From PVC group bacterium (GTDB taxonomy: Bacteria > Verrucomicrobiota > Kiritimatiellia > UBA8416), in NCBI GenBank assembly GCA_003567005.1, contig PXBF01000078.1:1-64000 (forward strand): a DNA stretch of 64,000 bases. The letters run 5' to 3'. Positions within the stretch are counted from its first letter, which is position 1; every line of letters starts with the position of its first letter. Made by a program: the position numbers and the translations under genes. The notes under the pieces are model-generated. The model was not told the DNA's origin. It saw only the letters and a list, made by a program, of their open reading frames with translations, and made no database searches. This document shows, one piece after another, positions 8,393 to 17,216 of the stretch.

Positions 8393-9274
8393 ATGCAACG
8401 GTTTATTGATGTACTTGTTGAATTCTGGCATTTCCCGATATTCAGCAGTGGTGGGAACCTGATACGATTGCATCAACTCATTGTTGCTGTTTGCATTTTT
8501 CTTATTGGTGTGTCGATAGCCAAACGGATTGGACGCGGTTTGATCCACACGATTCGACGTAAGGTGCGTCTCACGGATAGTACGTCGCAGATCATTGAAC
8601 GGGCATTATTTTACCTATTGGTCACGTTAACCGCACTGATTGCATTACCGATGGCTGGCATTCCCGTGACGATATTCACGGTTCTTGGCGGTGCGCTTGC
8701 GATCGGGTTTGGTTTTGGCGCACAAAACCTGTTCAACAATCTTATATCAGGTGTGATTTTGCTTTTTGAGCAACCTATTCGTGTTGGTGATATTGTTGAG
8801 ATCGATCAGGAAATAGGCAAGGTTGAAGATATTGGTAATCGTTGTGTACGCATGCGTCGGCCGGATGGTGCTGATTTATTGCTGCCGAATTCTCGTTTTT
8901 TAGAGCATCGCGTGATCAATTGGTCTTTGTTTGATCGGAATATTCGTGGGCGTGTCAATGTGGGTGTAGCCTATGGCTCTGATACGGCGCGGGTAAAAGA
9001 TCTTTTACTGGCCGTCGCAAGTGATCATGCGCAGGTACATGCCAAACCTGAGCCATTGGTGTTGTTTCATGACTTTGGGGACAATGCATTGCAGTTTACG
9101 CTTTATTTCTGGTGTCAGATTGCGCGTCCCATGGACTTGCGCATGATTGAGTCGGAGTTACGTTTTGCGATTGACGGGGCTTTTAAGGAGGCTGGGATTG
9201 TGATCGCCTTTCCGCAACGTGATGTACATATTGATTTCAATGGTGCCATACCGGTGGAGTGGAAGGACCGATAA
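8393..9274 (+). CDS. Small-conductance mechanosensitive channel (MscS family)
   Basis: A 293-residue inner-membrane channel that would open under membrane tension to release solutes on hypo-osmotic shock. There are three transmembrane segments: about residues 22-42, 70-95 and the pore-lining TM3. TM3 is the Gly/Ala-rich GGALAIGFGFGAQNLFNNLISG, followed by the family FEQPIRVGDIVEI beta-domain entry. The C-terminal alpha/beta cage is complete. AAAGGAG precedes ATG 8393. Confidence 0.93.
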   Translation: MQRFIDVLVEFWHFPIFSSGGNLIRLHQLIVAVCIFLIGVSIAKRIGRGLIHTIRRKVRLTDSTSQIIERALFYLLVTLTALIALPMAGIPVTIFTVLGGALAIGFGFGAQNLFNNLISGVILLFEQPIRVGDIVEIDQEIGKVEDIGNRCVRMRRPDGADLLLPNSRFLEHRVINWSLFDRNIRGRVNVGVAYGSDTARVKDLLLAVASDHAQVHAKPEPLVLFHDFGDNALQFTLYFWCQIARPMDLRMIESELRFAIDGAFKEAGIVIAFPQRDVHIDFNGAIPVEWKDR

Positions 9275-9287
9275 TCCGTTTGTATCC

Positions 9288-9301
9288 TTGATTGCAATCA
9301 A
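9288..9301. repeat. 14-bp perfect palindrome
   Basis: TTGATTGCAATCAA reads the same on both strands. It lies in the 105-base gap between the mscS stop and the M48 peptidase start, within reach of a promoter for the peptidase. It may be a dimeric-repressor site; no T-run follows. Confidence 0.4.
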
Positions 9302-9379
9302 CTTGTTGCAAGGGATGGTCTGGTCGTAACGATAAATCTGAGGCGTGTGTAAGAAACCCATCATAACGAGGTAGTGGGT

Positions 9380-10705
9380 ATGAAAAACAATGAGCAAATG
9401 ATTTTAAGTCGGCGTGCATTTCTGGGGTTAACGACGCTGGCCTCGGGCGCTGCCGTAACGGGATGTGCTACAAATCCGGTTACAGGCAGACGGCAATTCA
9501 TGTTTGTTTCCACATCGGATGAATTGGCCATTGACAAGCAGCATGCACCCCATCAATTTTCCGCGGATTTTGGTGCGGTCCAGGATCCGCGCTTACAGGA
9601 TTACCTACAGGATGTGACCGGTAGTCTGGCTGCTCATGTACACCGCAGGGACATGCCGTATGCAACGAGGGGCTTGTATGCTTCGTATGTGAACGGATAT
9701 ACGTTTCCGGCAGGCTCGATAGGTTTGACGCGCGGCATTCTGGCAGAATTGGAGGATGAGGCTTCGTTGGCTGCATTGATTGGCCATGAAATGGGCCATG
9801 TCAATGCACGGCATGCTGCCCGTAGAATGACGAGTCAAATGCTTACAATGCTTGCCTTGGGCGTGGGAACTGCGGTGTTATTGCGCGACGAGCGGTATGC
9901 GCCGCTTGTCCTTGGTGTTGGTGCTATTGGTGCAGGCGCATTATTGGCGCGATATAGCCGCGAAAACGAACGCGAGGCAGATCAACTTGGCATGGACTAC
10001 ATGGTTGCTGCGGGCTATACACCCGATGGCATGATTGATTTGATGCAAATGTTACGTTCCATGGAGCGGCGCAGGCCGAGTGCTTTGGAGTTGATGTTTG
10101 CGACGCACCCCATGAGTGAGGAGCGCTATGATACAGCGGTTCGGCGAGCCGAGCGGACCTATGCCGCCAAACGCAGTGCAAAACGGGGGCGTGAGCGCTA
10201 TATGGATATGACGTCGCTTGTGCGGGAACAGCGGCCCATGCTGGCAGACTTGCAGGATGGTGATTCTGCGATGCGCAATCGCAAATGGGATGTTGCCGAA
10301 GAGCATTATACATCTGCCTTACAGCGGACTCCGGATGATTATGAGGGATTGTTGAAAATGGCACAATGCAGGGTGGCGCAGGAAAGGCTGGATGATGCCG
10401 CTACGCGTATATCCCGTGCAAGAGAAGTGTATCCGGAGGAACCTTTGTCCTATCAGTTAGGCGGATTGGTGGCTCTGCGGCGGGGACGCTATGAAGAAGC
10501 GCATGCGGATTTTGAGCATTACTTGAAGGTGTTGCCTGGCAACCCGCTGACATTGTTCTACAATGGTCGTTCGCTGGAAGGGATGGGACGCAGAGAAGAT
10601 GCGGCGGCACAATACAAGGCATTTTTGCAGCAAGTCCCATCGGGTGACCAGGCAGATTATGCACGCCAGCGATTGGAAGAGTGGGGGATGGCAAACGCGG
10701 TTTGA
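9380..10705 (+). CDS. M48-family zinc metallopeptidase with TPR domain, lipoprotein
   Basis: A 441-residue periplasmic or outer-membrane-associated protease of the BepA/LoiP type. The N-terminus has a twin-arginine-like SRRAFLGL followed by a lipobox (VTGC), so it is probably exported and lipidated. Zinc ligands are in HEMGH (136-140) and the downstream ENEREADQ glutamate. The second half (about 300-435) is made of TPR helices for substrate handling. BepA-like enzymes mature or degrade outer-membrane proteins; this role is inferred. The start is ATG 9380, 6 bases after GAGGT. The gene's stop abuts the repeat array at 10708. Confidence 0.88.
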   Translation: MKNNEQMILSRRAFLGLTTLASGAAVTGCATNPVTGRRQFMFVSTSDELAIDKQHAPHQFSADFGAVQDPRLQDYLQDVTGSLAAHVHRRDMPYATRGLYASYVNGYTFPAGSIGLTRGILAELEDEASLAALIGHEMGHVNARHAARRMTSQMLTMLALGVGTAVLLRDERYAPLVLGVGAIGAGALLARYSRENEREADQLGMDYMVAAGYTPDGMIDLMQMLRSMERRRPSALELMFATHPMSEERYDTAVRRAERTYAAKRSAKRGRERYMDMTSLVREQRPMLADLQDGDSAMRNRKWDVAEEHYTSALQRTPDDYEGLLKMAQCRVAQERLDDAATRISRAREVYPEEPLSYQLGGLVALRRGRYEEAHADFEHYLKVLPGNPLTLFYNGRSLEGMGRREDAAAQYKAFLQQVPSGDQADYARQRLEEWGMANAV

Positions 10706-10707
10706 AC

Positions 10708-10742
10708 GAACATCGAACATCGAACATTGAACATCCAATGTT
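10708..10742. repeat. 7-bp tandem repeat GAACATC, left flank of four-helix-bundle ORF
   Basis: Four direct heptamers (GAACATC, GAACATC, GAACATT, GAACATC at 10708, 10715, 10722, 10729) are followed by an inverted-like CAATGTT. The array starts two bases after the peptidase stop and runs to the start codon of the next ORF. The same unit in reverse orientation follows that ORF. Confidence 0.85.
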
Positions 10743-10744
10743 GA

Positions 10745-11128
10745 ATGAGGGAAATGATGGGCAATCAAAAGTATGATCTAGAAGAACGATTGTTGGATTA
10801 CTCTGTTCGGGTTGTTCGAGTTGTTGAACAACTTCCCAATACAAGAATTGGAAACCACATTGCAGGCCAATTGTTGCGAGCAGGCACATTTCCTTATCCA
10901 AATCATGGAGAAGCGCAAGCTGCAGAGTCGCCAAAAGATTTCATTCACAAATTAAAGATTTCATTAAAGGAGTTGAGAGAAACAAAAAGATGGTTGAAGC
11001 TTATCCAACGAATTCCGTTAATTAAGCCAGTCAACAAACTTGATCGTATATTAGAAGAGACAGAAGAGTTAATTAGAATATTTGTTACGAGTATAAAAAC
11101 GGCCAAAGGGAACGATAGAAAAAAGTAA
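10745..11128 (+). CDS. Four-helix bundle protein (23S rRNA IVS / Avd-like)
   Basis: A 127-residue all-helical protein of the TIGR02436-type family, first seen as ORFs in intervening sequences of 23S rRNA and structurally like the Avd protein of diversity-generating retroelements. The family pattern is clear: GNHIAGQLLRAGTFPYPNHGEAQAAESPKDF split by the usual turns, then KLKISLKELRETKRWL and a last helix (ILEETEELIRIF). The frame can start at ATG 10745, 10754 or 10757, with no real ribosome-binding site because the upstream bases belong to the repeat array. It is more AT-rich than its neighbours. No rRNA gene or reverse transcriptase is nearby, so its job here is unknown. Confidence 0.85.
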   Translation: MREMMGNQKYDLEERLLDYSVRVVRVVEQLPNTRIGNHIAGQLLRAGTFPYPNHGEAQAAESPKDFIHKLKISLKELRETKRWLKLIQRIPLIKPVNKLDRILEETEELIRIFVTSIKTAKGNDRKK

Positions 11129-11135
11129 TTCATTC

Positions 11136-11156
11136 GACGTTCGATGTTGGATGTTC
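11136..11156. repeat. 7-bp repeat GATGTTC, right flank (inverted copy)
   Basis: Three heptamers, GACGTTC, GATGTTG and GATGTTC at 11136, 11143 and 11150, are the reverse complement of the GAACATC units at 10708-10735. They start 7 bases after the four-helix-bundle stop codon. Confidence 0.8.
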
Positions 11157-11244
11157 ATTTGCGCCGTCCCACTGAAATCATGTAGGTGCGCAATTTTGTC
11201 GTTACATGCATTTGGCGGAACGTTTTATTAGAATAGGATGTATT

Positions 11245-12918
11245 ATGGCGGGTGAGTATGTTTTTCAGTTAGACGGTGTGACGAAGCAGCATGGTGGACT
11301 TTCCATTTTGGATGATATCACGTTAGCCTTTTTTTTTGGTGCACGCATCGGTGTAATTGGTGGTAATGGTTCTGGAAAATCGAGTCTGTTGCGGGTCATG
11401 GCAGGACTCGATGATGATTTCATGGGGACACGGGTTGTAGCGAAAGACGCTCGTATTGGCTATTTAGCGCAAGAGCCGGAACTGGACCCGGCAGGGACAG
11501 TGCAATCCGTGGTTATGGAGGGTGTGGCTGCGCAGCAAGCAAAACTGGATCGATATGATGCGATCTGCGGCATGCTGGGTGATGATATGGATGATGCCGC
11601 GCGAGACGCGCTGAATGATGAATTTGATCGGTTGCAGCTTGAAATCGATACTGGCGATTTGTGGGAGTTAGACCATCATGTGGAGATGGCGATGGATGCG
11701 TTGCGGTTACCAGCGCCGGAGACGTCGATTCAAACTCTCTCGGGAGGCGAGAAACGACGGACAGCACTCTGTCGATTGCTTTTGCAGAACCCGGATGTAT
11801 TGTTGCTGGATGAGCCAACCAACCATTTGGACGCGGAATCTGTGGGTTGGCTGGAAGAGCATCTGAAGCGTTTTACCGGAACGCTGATTGTCGTGACACA
11901 TGATCGTTATTTTCTCACGAATGTGACGGAATGGATTCTCGAGCTGGATGCGGGGCGGGCGTATCCCTACAAAGGCAACTATGAGGCTTGGCTGGAGCAG
12001 AAGCAGCAACAAAGTGATCGTGCGGGCAAGATGCATGCGTCACGTAAAAAGTTGTTATCGCAAGAACTCGAATGGGTTCGTATGAACGCATCGAGTCGGT
12101 TAACCAAGAACAAGGCGCGTCTAAAACGCTATCAGGAGCTTGCCTCTCAATCCTTTGAAAATCGGGAAGACGAGCTCACGATCCGGATTCCGCATGGCAA
12201 ACGATTAGGGGCAAAAGTCGTAGATGCGCAAAACCTGACGAAAGTATATGGTGACCGCATCATCATGGAGAATGTGAATTTCTCCTTACCTCCTGGTGGC
12301 ATTGTTGGCGTAATTGGTGGTAATGGTGCAGGGAAGACGACGTTATTCCGTATGATTACGGGCGAAGAGGATCCGACATCGGGGCGTATTGAAATTGGTG
12401 ACAGCGTAGATATTTCGTATGTTAATCAAATGCGGGATGATTTGGATGCGGGAAAAACGGTTTGGGAAGAGATTAGCGATGGACAGGAAGTTATTGAGAT
12501 AGGTGACAAAACGATGAACAGTCGCGCCTATTGTTCACGATTCAACTTCAAGGGTACCGATCAGCAGCAGAAAGTGGGCGTGTTGTCAGGCGGCGAACGT
12601 AATCGTGTCCATTTGGCAAAATTGCTTCGACGCGGCGGCAATTTGCTTCTATTGGATGAGCCGACCAATGACTTGGATGTCCATACCCTGCGATCCTTGG
12701 AGGATGGCTTGATTCAGTTTGGTGGTTGTGCGGTTGTGATTAGCCATGATCGCTGGTTTCTGGACCGGATTGCCACGCATATCCTGGCATTTGAGGGGGA
12801 CAGTGAAGTGCTTTGGTTTGAAGGGAATTATGCTGCATTTTGCGATTGGCGTAAGCGTGAACTAGGTGATAAATGGCAACCGCATCGGGTGCGTTATCGT
12901 CCTGTTGCCCATCCGTAG
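11245..12918 (+). CDS. ettA: EttA-type ABC-F translation factor
   Basis: A soluble tandem ABC ATPase (557 aa; E. coli EttA is 555) that binds the ribosomal E site and throttles translation when ADP is high. Two ATP sites are visible (GGNGSGKSSLL near residue 40, GGNGAGKTTLF near 357), each with LSGGE and LLLDEPTNHLD or LLLDEPTNDLD. The inter-domain linker contains the EttA-like GNYEAWLEQKQQQ and ELEWVRMNASSR stretches. There are no membrane segments. ATG 11245 gives MAGEYVFQLDGV, matching EttA N-termini; a weak TAGGAT lies upstream. The stop is one base from the convergent TPR gene. Confidence 0.93.
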   Translation: MAGEYVFQLDGVTKQHGGLSILDDITLAFFFGARIGVIGGNGSGKSSLLRVMAGLDDDFMGTRVVAKDARIGYLAQEPELDPAGTVQSVVMEGVAAQQAKLDRYDAICGMLGDDMDDAARDALNDEFDRLQLEIDTGDLWELDHHVEMAMDALRLPAPETSIQTLSGGEKRRTALCRLLLQNPDVLLLDEPTNHLDAESVGWLEEHLKRFTGTLIVVTHDRYFLTNVTEWILELDAGRAYPYKGNYEAWLEQKQQQSDRAGKMHASRKKLLSQELEWVRMNASSRLTKNKARLKRYQELASQSFENREDELTIRIPHGKRLGAKVVDAQNLTKVYGDRIIMENVNFSLPPGGIVGVIGGNGAGKTTLFRMITGEEDPTSGRIEIGDSVDISYVNQMRDDLDAGKTVWEEISDGQEVIEIGDKTMNSRAYCSRFNFKGTDQQQKVGVLSGGERNRVHLAKLLRRGGNLLLLDEPTNDLDVHTLRSLEDGLIQFGGCAVVISHDRWFLDRIATHILAFEGDSEVLWFEGNYAAFCDWRKRELGDKWQPHRVRYRPVAHP

Positions 12919-12919
12919 C

Positions 12920-14719
12920 TTATGGCTCCACGCCATGAAGGACTTCATTCAGGGCCTCTCGAGCATCCGCGTTGCTGGCATCTTCATCTAATAGGTGGAT
13001 GAGTTTGGAAACCGCGAGCATCGGGTCTTCTCCGGTTGCAAGCATCACGATCGGGATACCTGTACGCGCTTCCTGGTTTTCAGGGTCGATCTCGAGGACT
13101 AATCGAAAACAAGCCAGTGCTTGTGCATACTGTTCTTCTTTCCTATATAACCGGCCCAAATTCAGAAGAGAGCGGACATGGTGGGGATGGGATTCCAGCA
13201 GACGCAAATACTGCTTTTTGGCTTCCTGTGATGCGCCGCGCCTTGTGTGGGTGACCGCCAAATTGAACCGGGCTTGGTAGTTGGTTTCTAATGCAAGACT
13301 TTTTTCAAAGAGTGCAGCGGCCTCATCCCAGCGTTCCTGCACAAAACGCACATGGCCCAAATTAAATAGGGCTTTGGGATTTTCAGGGTTCAGTTCGAGT
13401 GATTTTTCAAAATGCCGGGTCGCCTCCTCATACTGGCCGGCATGGCTTAATGCAGTTCCCAGGCTGTTGTGCATAACCCAATTCTGGTTCGTGACATCCA
13501 CGGCGCGCGCAAAAAGGGTGATACTATCTTGCCAGTATCTTGTTTGCCGGTGCGTTTGGGCGATCATCAGCGTTATGAGCAATCCACCGAGTATGATGCT
13601 AGGGTATTTCAGGCGTCGGAAGATAGGAGAAAGCATGTATCCCAGCGCAATATACAAGCCAATCGCGGGCAGATACAGAAAGCGGTCGGCCATTGCGTGC
13701 CAGCCGAATTGGTTCAAGCCTAGTACAGGTAGTAATGCGACAAGGAACCAAAGAACGCCCCAGACGAGTGCTGGTGCGGCATGGCGTATTCGGAAAAGCA
13801 CGTATCCGGCAATGAGAAGTGCTACAAGGGCCAGCATACTACCCATTATGGGCCCATGCACGGGATGCGGATAAAAGACGGATAGTTGCACAGGGTATAC
13901 AAGGTGCCAGAGGTATCGCCAGATGCTGATTGCCGCATTCGAGATTCTGCTCCACAGCGAGATGGTTTCGAATCCAATGAAGGAATCTCCGCTGTATTGT
14001 GCATAGCTCGTAATGAGTGCGGAACCGATTGAAAGGATCAAAAACGGTATTTTTTCTGTGATGAGGGCAAGGCTCTGCGCAAGGACACCTGATTTTGGAT
14101 TGATACGATATGTGGGCCAAACATCCAAGAGCAGAAAAAGGACTGGCAACGTCATCAGTATCGGTTTGGCCATCAGTCCAAGGGCCATGGTTACGCCTGC
14201 GACAATGTAGTACTTTTGCTTTTCGGATTCTGCATAAGAGAAATATGCGAGTAAGGATAGGTAGCCAAAGGTCATGCTGAGCAGTCCCTTGCGTTCTGCA
14301 ATCCAGGCAACGGATTCTACATGGACGGGGTGAATGGCAAATAACATGGTCGCGATGGCAGCGGCGATCTCGTTTTTGGTGATTTTGCGAGCAAGCAAGA
14401 AAAGCAATACAGTATTCACCAAGTGAAGCAGAAGATTGGTACGGTGGAAACTCGCGGCGCTAAATCCTTGCAGGGTCGTATCGAGCATGTAGCTGATCCA
14501 GACAAGGGGTTGCCAGGTCGAAGCATGAATAGCCGTGAAGGCCCACCGGATACCTTCTCTTGAAAGGCCTTCCTGCACGATTCGATTTTGGCTGACGTAC
14601 AGGTTGTCATCAAAACCGACAAAATCAGCGGTGAAGACGCCGCGGTATGCGACGATCGCACAGGCTAGACAAAATAGCACCCATATCCATTGTCTTGCTG
14701 TTTTGTGTTTTGATGCCAT
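12920..14719 (-). CDS. Membrane GT-C glycosyltransferase-like protein with TPR domain
   Basis: A 599-residue membrane protein resembling bacterial relatives of eukaryotic TMTC/PMT O-mannosyltransferases. The first 400 residues hold about ten hydrophobic segments. The first extracytoplasmic loop has FVGFDDNLYVSQN, the Asp-Asp typical of GT-C active sites, and HPVHVESVAWIAERKGLLS. Residues about 420-590 form TPR repeats (RHFEKSLELNPENPKALFNLG and similar). The donor and target are unknown; transfer of a sugar from a lipid carrier to proteins is inferred. AAAGGA lies about 11 bases before the start. It is probably cotranscribed after tadA (24-base gap). Confidence 0.75.
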   Translation of the reverse strand: MASKHKTARQWIWVLFCLACAIVAYRGVFTADFVGFDDNLYVSQNRIVQEGLSREGIRWAFTAIHASTWQPLVWISYMLDTTLQGFSAASFHRTNLLLHLVNTVLLFLLARKITKNEIAAAIATMLFAIHPVHVESVAWIAERKGLLSMTFGYLSLLAYFSYAESEKQKYYIVAGVTMALGLMAKPILMTLPVLFLLLDVWPTYRINPKSGVLAQSLALITEKIPFLILSIGSALITSYAQYSGDSFIGFETISLWSRISNAAISIWRYLWHLVYPVQLSVFYPHPVHGPIMGSMLALVALLIAGYVLFRIRHAAPALVWGVLWFLVALLPVLGLNQFGWHAMADRFLYLPAIGLYIALGYMLSPIFRRLKYPSIILGGLLITLMIAQTHRQTRYWQDSITLFARAVDVTNQNWVMHNSLGTALSHAGQYEEATRHFEKSLELNPENPKALFNLGHVRFVQERWDEAAALFEKSLALETNYQARFNLAVTHTRRGASQEAKKQYLRLLESHPHHVRSLLNLGRLYRKEEQYAQALACFRLVLEIDPENQEARTGIPIVMLATGEDPMLAVSKLIHLLDEDASNADAREALNEVLHGVEP

Positions 14720-14743
14720 TACGGAAAAGTCCTTTCTATCAAA

Positions 14744-15256
14744 TTATTTCTTACGTCTTGCCTGAAAAAAAGATTGCAAGACATGCAAGCTCTCATGGGC
14801 CTTTACCCCTGATGTGACATTGCAGCGATGAATCAGGTCGGGGTGTTGTACAATATTAAAGACAGATACAGCGCCACCGCGTTTGGTGTCGGGTACGCCG
14901 AATACCAGGCGGGGTATGCGAGCTAGCACGATCGCTCCTGCACACATGGCACAGGGTTCTTTGGTGACGTATAGTACCGTATGGGTAAGGCGCCAATCAC
15001 CCAGCGTTGCTGCGGCTTGCGTGATCGCGATCATTTCTGCATGTGCGGTCGGGTCCGTGAGGGTTTCAACCTGGTTGTGTGCCCGCGCAATCACCCTTGG
15101 GCTTTGATCGGGCGCGTTATGCACGATGACGCACCCTGTTGGCACTTCGCCTGCTTCTGCAGCACGCTGCGCTTCACGTAGTGCTAGCTCCATGTACGTT
15201 GTGTCGCTTTGTTCCAGATCGTCTGTTTCCATCGGTTGTTTGGGTATTTCATCCAT
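14744..15256 (-). CDS. tadA: tRNA-specific adenosine deaminase TadA
   Basis: TadA converts A34 to inosine in the anticodon of tRNA-Arg(ACG). It has 170 residues with the deaminase zinc motifs HAEMIAI (catalytic Glu) and PCAMCAGAIVLARI. The TadA-type C-terminus (VFGVPDTKRGGAVS ... FNI) separates it from guanine or cytosine deaminases. ATG 15256 gives a 20-residue extension before the conserved MELALREAQ; starts at 15232 or 15193 are possible, since no strong ribosome-binding site is seen. Confidence 0.93.
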   Translation of the reverse strand: MDEIPKQPMETDDLEQSDTTYMELALREAQRAAEAGEVPTGCVIVHNAPDQSPRVIARAHNQVETLTDPTAHAEMIAITQAAATLGDWRLTHTVLYVTKEPCAMCAGAIVLARIPRLVFGVPDTKRGGAVSVFNIVQHPDLIHRCNVTSGVKAHESLHVLQSFFQARRKK

Positions 15257-15409
15257 TTTACTGCTCGGGCTATTTTGACGCTACGTTTTCTTTTGCATGC
15301 GAAAGTATGATACTGACATTTTGCGAGAACACACGTAGTTTGCTAGCTTTGGTATACAAGCTGATAGATACGCATGCAAGCGTTGTGCGTTATAATTAGG
15401 ATATTCCAG

Positions 15410-16393
15410 ATGCGAAATGACGACAACATCGTAGATGTACAAAATTTACATATAACATTTGGTGCAACGGAGGTTGTTCACGGTATTTCTTTTGCGATTC
15501 AGGCAGGGGAGACCCTTGCCTTGGTTGGGGAAAGCGGTTGCGGCAAAAGTGTATCGGCGCTTGCAATGGCGCGGCTGTTGCCGTTTCCTCCTGTTTGTAC
15601 GGTGGAAGGCAAAGTCTTGTTTGCGGGGCAGGACGTTCTTTCTTTTTCTGCCTCGCGTTTGCGGACGTTACGCCGTTCGGGGATTGCGTATGTATTTCAG
15701 GATCCAGCGGTAGCCTTGCATCCGAACCTTACCATTGGCTACCAGATGTGTGAGGCATTGCAGGGATCAACTGCAGATCGCAAGAAACGGGCTATAGAGG
15801 GGCTAGCATTGGCTGGGTTACGCGAGCCGGCAGCACTGATGAAAAGGTATCCTTTTACACTGAGTGGCGGTATGCAGCAACGTGTGGTCATAGCCATGGC
15901 GCTGGCGCGTGAGCCGCAGGTATTGGTTGCGGATGAGCCGACGACGGCATTGGATGTGACCATACAAGCACAGATTTTGGATCTATTGGTTCGTCTGCAA
16001 CGTAAAATGGGGATGGCGATGTTGTTGATCACCCACAATCTTGGTTTGGTTGCTGCCCGTGCGGATCGGGTGAGTGTCATGTATGCTGGACATTTGGTGG
16101 AAACGGGCCCAGTTGAGAGGGTTTTGCAGGAACCAGCGCACCCGTACACGCGAGGATTACTGGATGTGGTGCCGCGTTTGGAGGGGCACGCGCAACCGTT
16201 GGAGGGCATTCCCGGGATGGTTCCGTCTGCCGGGGAAGATCTTGCAGGGTGTCCGTTTGCGTCTCGATGCCGCTATCGGCAGGATGTATGCGAGGTACAA
16301 AACCCATGTTTGCAACCACGCCATGGTTCGGATGGCACATGTGCAGTCGCTTGTCATTTTCCTTTGGAGGGAGGTAAGCACCGTGCAGGATAG
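15410..16393 (+). CDS. Peptide/nickel-type ABC transporter ATP-binding protein (DppD/OppD-like)
   Basis: A 327-residue cytoplasmic ATPase powering an importer for oligopeptides or similar solutes. It has a Walker A GESGCGKS near residue 44, Q-loop FQDPAVALHP, signature LSGGMQQR, Walker B LVADEPTTALD, and the C-terminal oligopeptide cap with a cysteine-rich stretch (CPFASRCRYRQDVC) typical of OppD/DppD. ATG 15410 is preferred over ATG 15374. It overlaps the next ATPase gene by 11 bases. The permease and binding-protein genes are absent from this locus. Confidence 0.88.
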   Translation: MRNDDNIVDVQNLHITFGATEVVHGISFAIQAGETLALVGESGCGKSVSALAMARLLPFPPVCTVEGKVLFAGQDVLSFSASRLRTLRRSGIAYVFQDPAVALHPNLTIGYQMCEALQGSTADRKKRAIEGLALAGLREPAALMKRYPFTLSGGMQQRVVIAMALAREPQVLVADEPTTALDVTIQAQILDLLVRLQRKMGMAMLLITHNLGLVAARADRVSVMYAGHLVETGPVERVLQEPAHPYTRGLLDVVPRLEGHAQPLEGIPGMVPSAGEDLAGCPFASRCRYRQDVCEVQNPCLQPRHGSDGTCAVACHFPLEGGKHRAG

Positions 16394-17216
16394 AAGTGTT
16401 GCAGAGCCCCTTCTCGCGCTTGAAGACATTACGGTACATTACGAGGGCAAAAATCGGCCCGCCGTGCAGCATGCATCCATTCAGATTGCGCCTGGCGAGA
16501 TTACGGGGTTAGTGGGTGAGAGTGGTAGCGGGAAAACGACCTTGGGGTTGGTTGCTGCGGGAATGTTGCGACCGACGACTGGTCGTGTGTTGTTTGCTGG
16601 GCGACCGGTGGATATGCAGGAGCGGGCTGGGATGCGGCAGCATCGTCGCAATGTGCAGATGGTCTTTCAGGATCCGGCTGGTGCCTTGAATCCGCGCATG
16701 ACAATTGGTGAAACCTTAGAAGAGGTGCTTTATGTGCATCGCGTTGCGCTGGATATGCGAGATCGGGCACAACGCCTTGCACGCCGTGATGCTTTGCTGG
16801 ATGCAGTAGGCCTTTCTTCCCATTTGATATCCCGTTATCCACATGCCTTAAGTGGTGGCCAGCGCCAGCGCGTGGGAATTGCCAGAGCGCTTGCCGTCAA
16901 TCCTCGCTTACTTGTTGCGGATGAACCCGTTTCGGCACTGGATGTCTCCGTGCAAGTGCAAATTCTGAATTTGTTCAAGAAGGTCAATGCAGAGCTTGGG
17001 CAAACCTGTCTTTTTGTCGCGCATGATTTGGCCGTTGTTCGTTACATGTGTGCGCGTGCTTATGTTATGGAAGATGGGATTATTGTAGAGGAAGGATATT
17101 GTCACAAGCTTTTCTCGAATCCGGGGCATCCATACACGCAACAGTTGATACAGGCTGTTCCAGATGTAAAGAAGGGGTTGGAGCAGCGCAAAATGTCACT
17201 GTTTGAGTCGGATTGA
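16383..17216 (+). CDS. Peptide/nickel-type ABC transporter ATP-binding protein (DppF/OppF-like)
   Basis: The partner ATPase of the preceding gene: 277 residues with Walker A GESGSGKTT near residue 45, Q-loop FQDPAGALNPRMT, signature LSGGQRQR, Walker B LVADEPVSALD and switch His in FVAHDLAVV. I start it at GTG 16383, 7 bases after GGAGGGAGGT; the much longer upstream frame is only overlap with the DppD-like gene. It is a little short because OppF proteins usually carry a longer C-terminal cap. Confidence 0.87.
   Translation: MQDRSVAEPLLALEDITVHYEGKNRPAVQHASIQIAPGEITGLVGESGSGKTTLGLVAAGMLRPTTGRVLFAGRPVDMQERAGMRQHRRNVQMVFQDPAGALNPRMTIGETLEEVLYVHRVALDMRDRAQRLARRDALLDAVGLSSHLISRYPHALSGGQRQRVGIARALAVNPRLLVADEPVSALDVSVQVQILNLFKKVNAELGQTCLFVAHDLAVVRYMCARAYVMEDGIIVEEGYCHKLFSNPGHPYTQQLIQAVPDVKKGLEQRKMSLFESD

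Larger units (their letters stand above)
10708..11156 (+). mobile_element. Putative repeat-bounded element carrying a four-helix-bundle ORF
   Basis: A 449-base unit: GAACATC heptamers on the left (10708-10735), a single AT-richer ORF, and the reverse-complement heptamers GACGTTC, GATGTTG, GATGTTC on the right (11136-11156). The ORF belongs to the 23S-rRNA intervening-sequence (IVS) protein family, which tends to occur in many copies per genome and lacks any transposase. The inverted bounding arrays, base composition unlike the neighbours and exact fit between two housekeeping genes suggest it arrived as a unit. Mobility is inference; no target-site duplication is clear. Confidence 0.5.

Noticed and set aside
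10745..11128. True 23S rRNA intervening sequence
   Set aside because: No 23S rRNA sequence flanks the ORF; both neighbours are protein genes.
15391..15396. TATAAT as promoter for the peptide-ABC ATPases
   Set aside because: Transcription would start only a few bases before ATG 15410 and remove its ribosome-binding site; no matching -35 element.
16074..16382. 103-residue upstream extension of the DppF-like gene
   Set aside because: It overlaps the conserved C-terminus of the DppD-like gene, and GTG 16383 has a strong ribosome-binding site.
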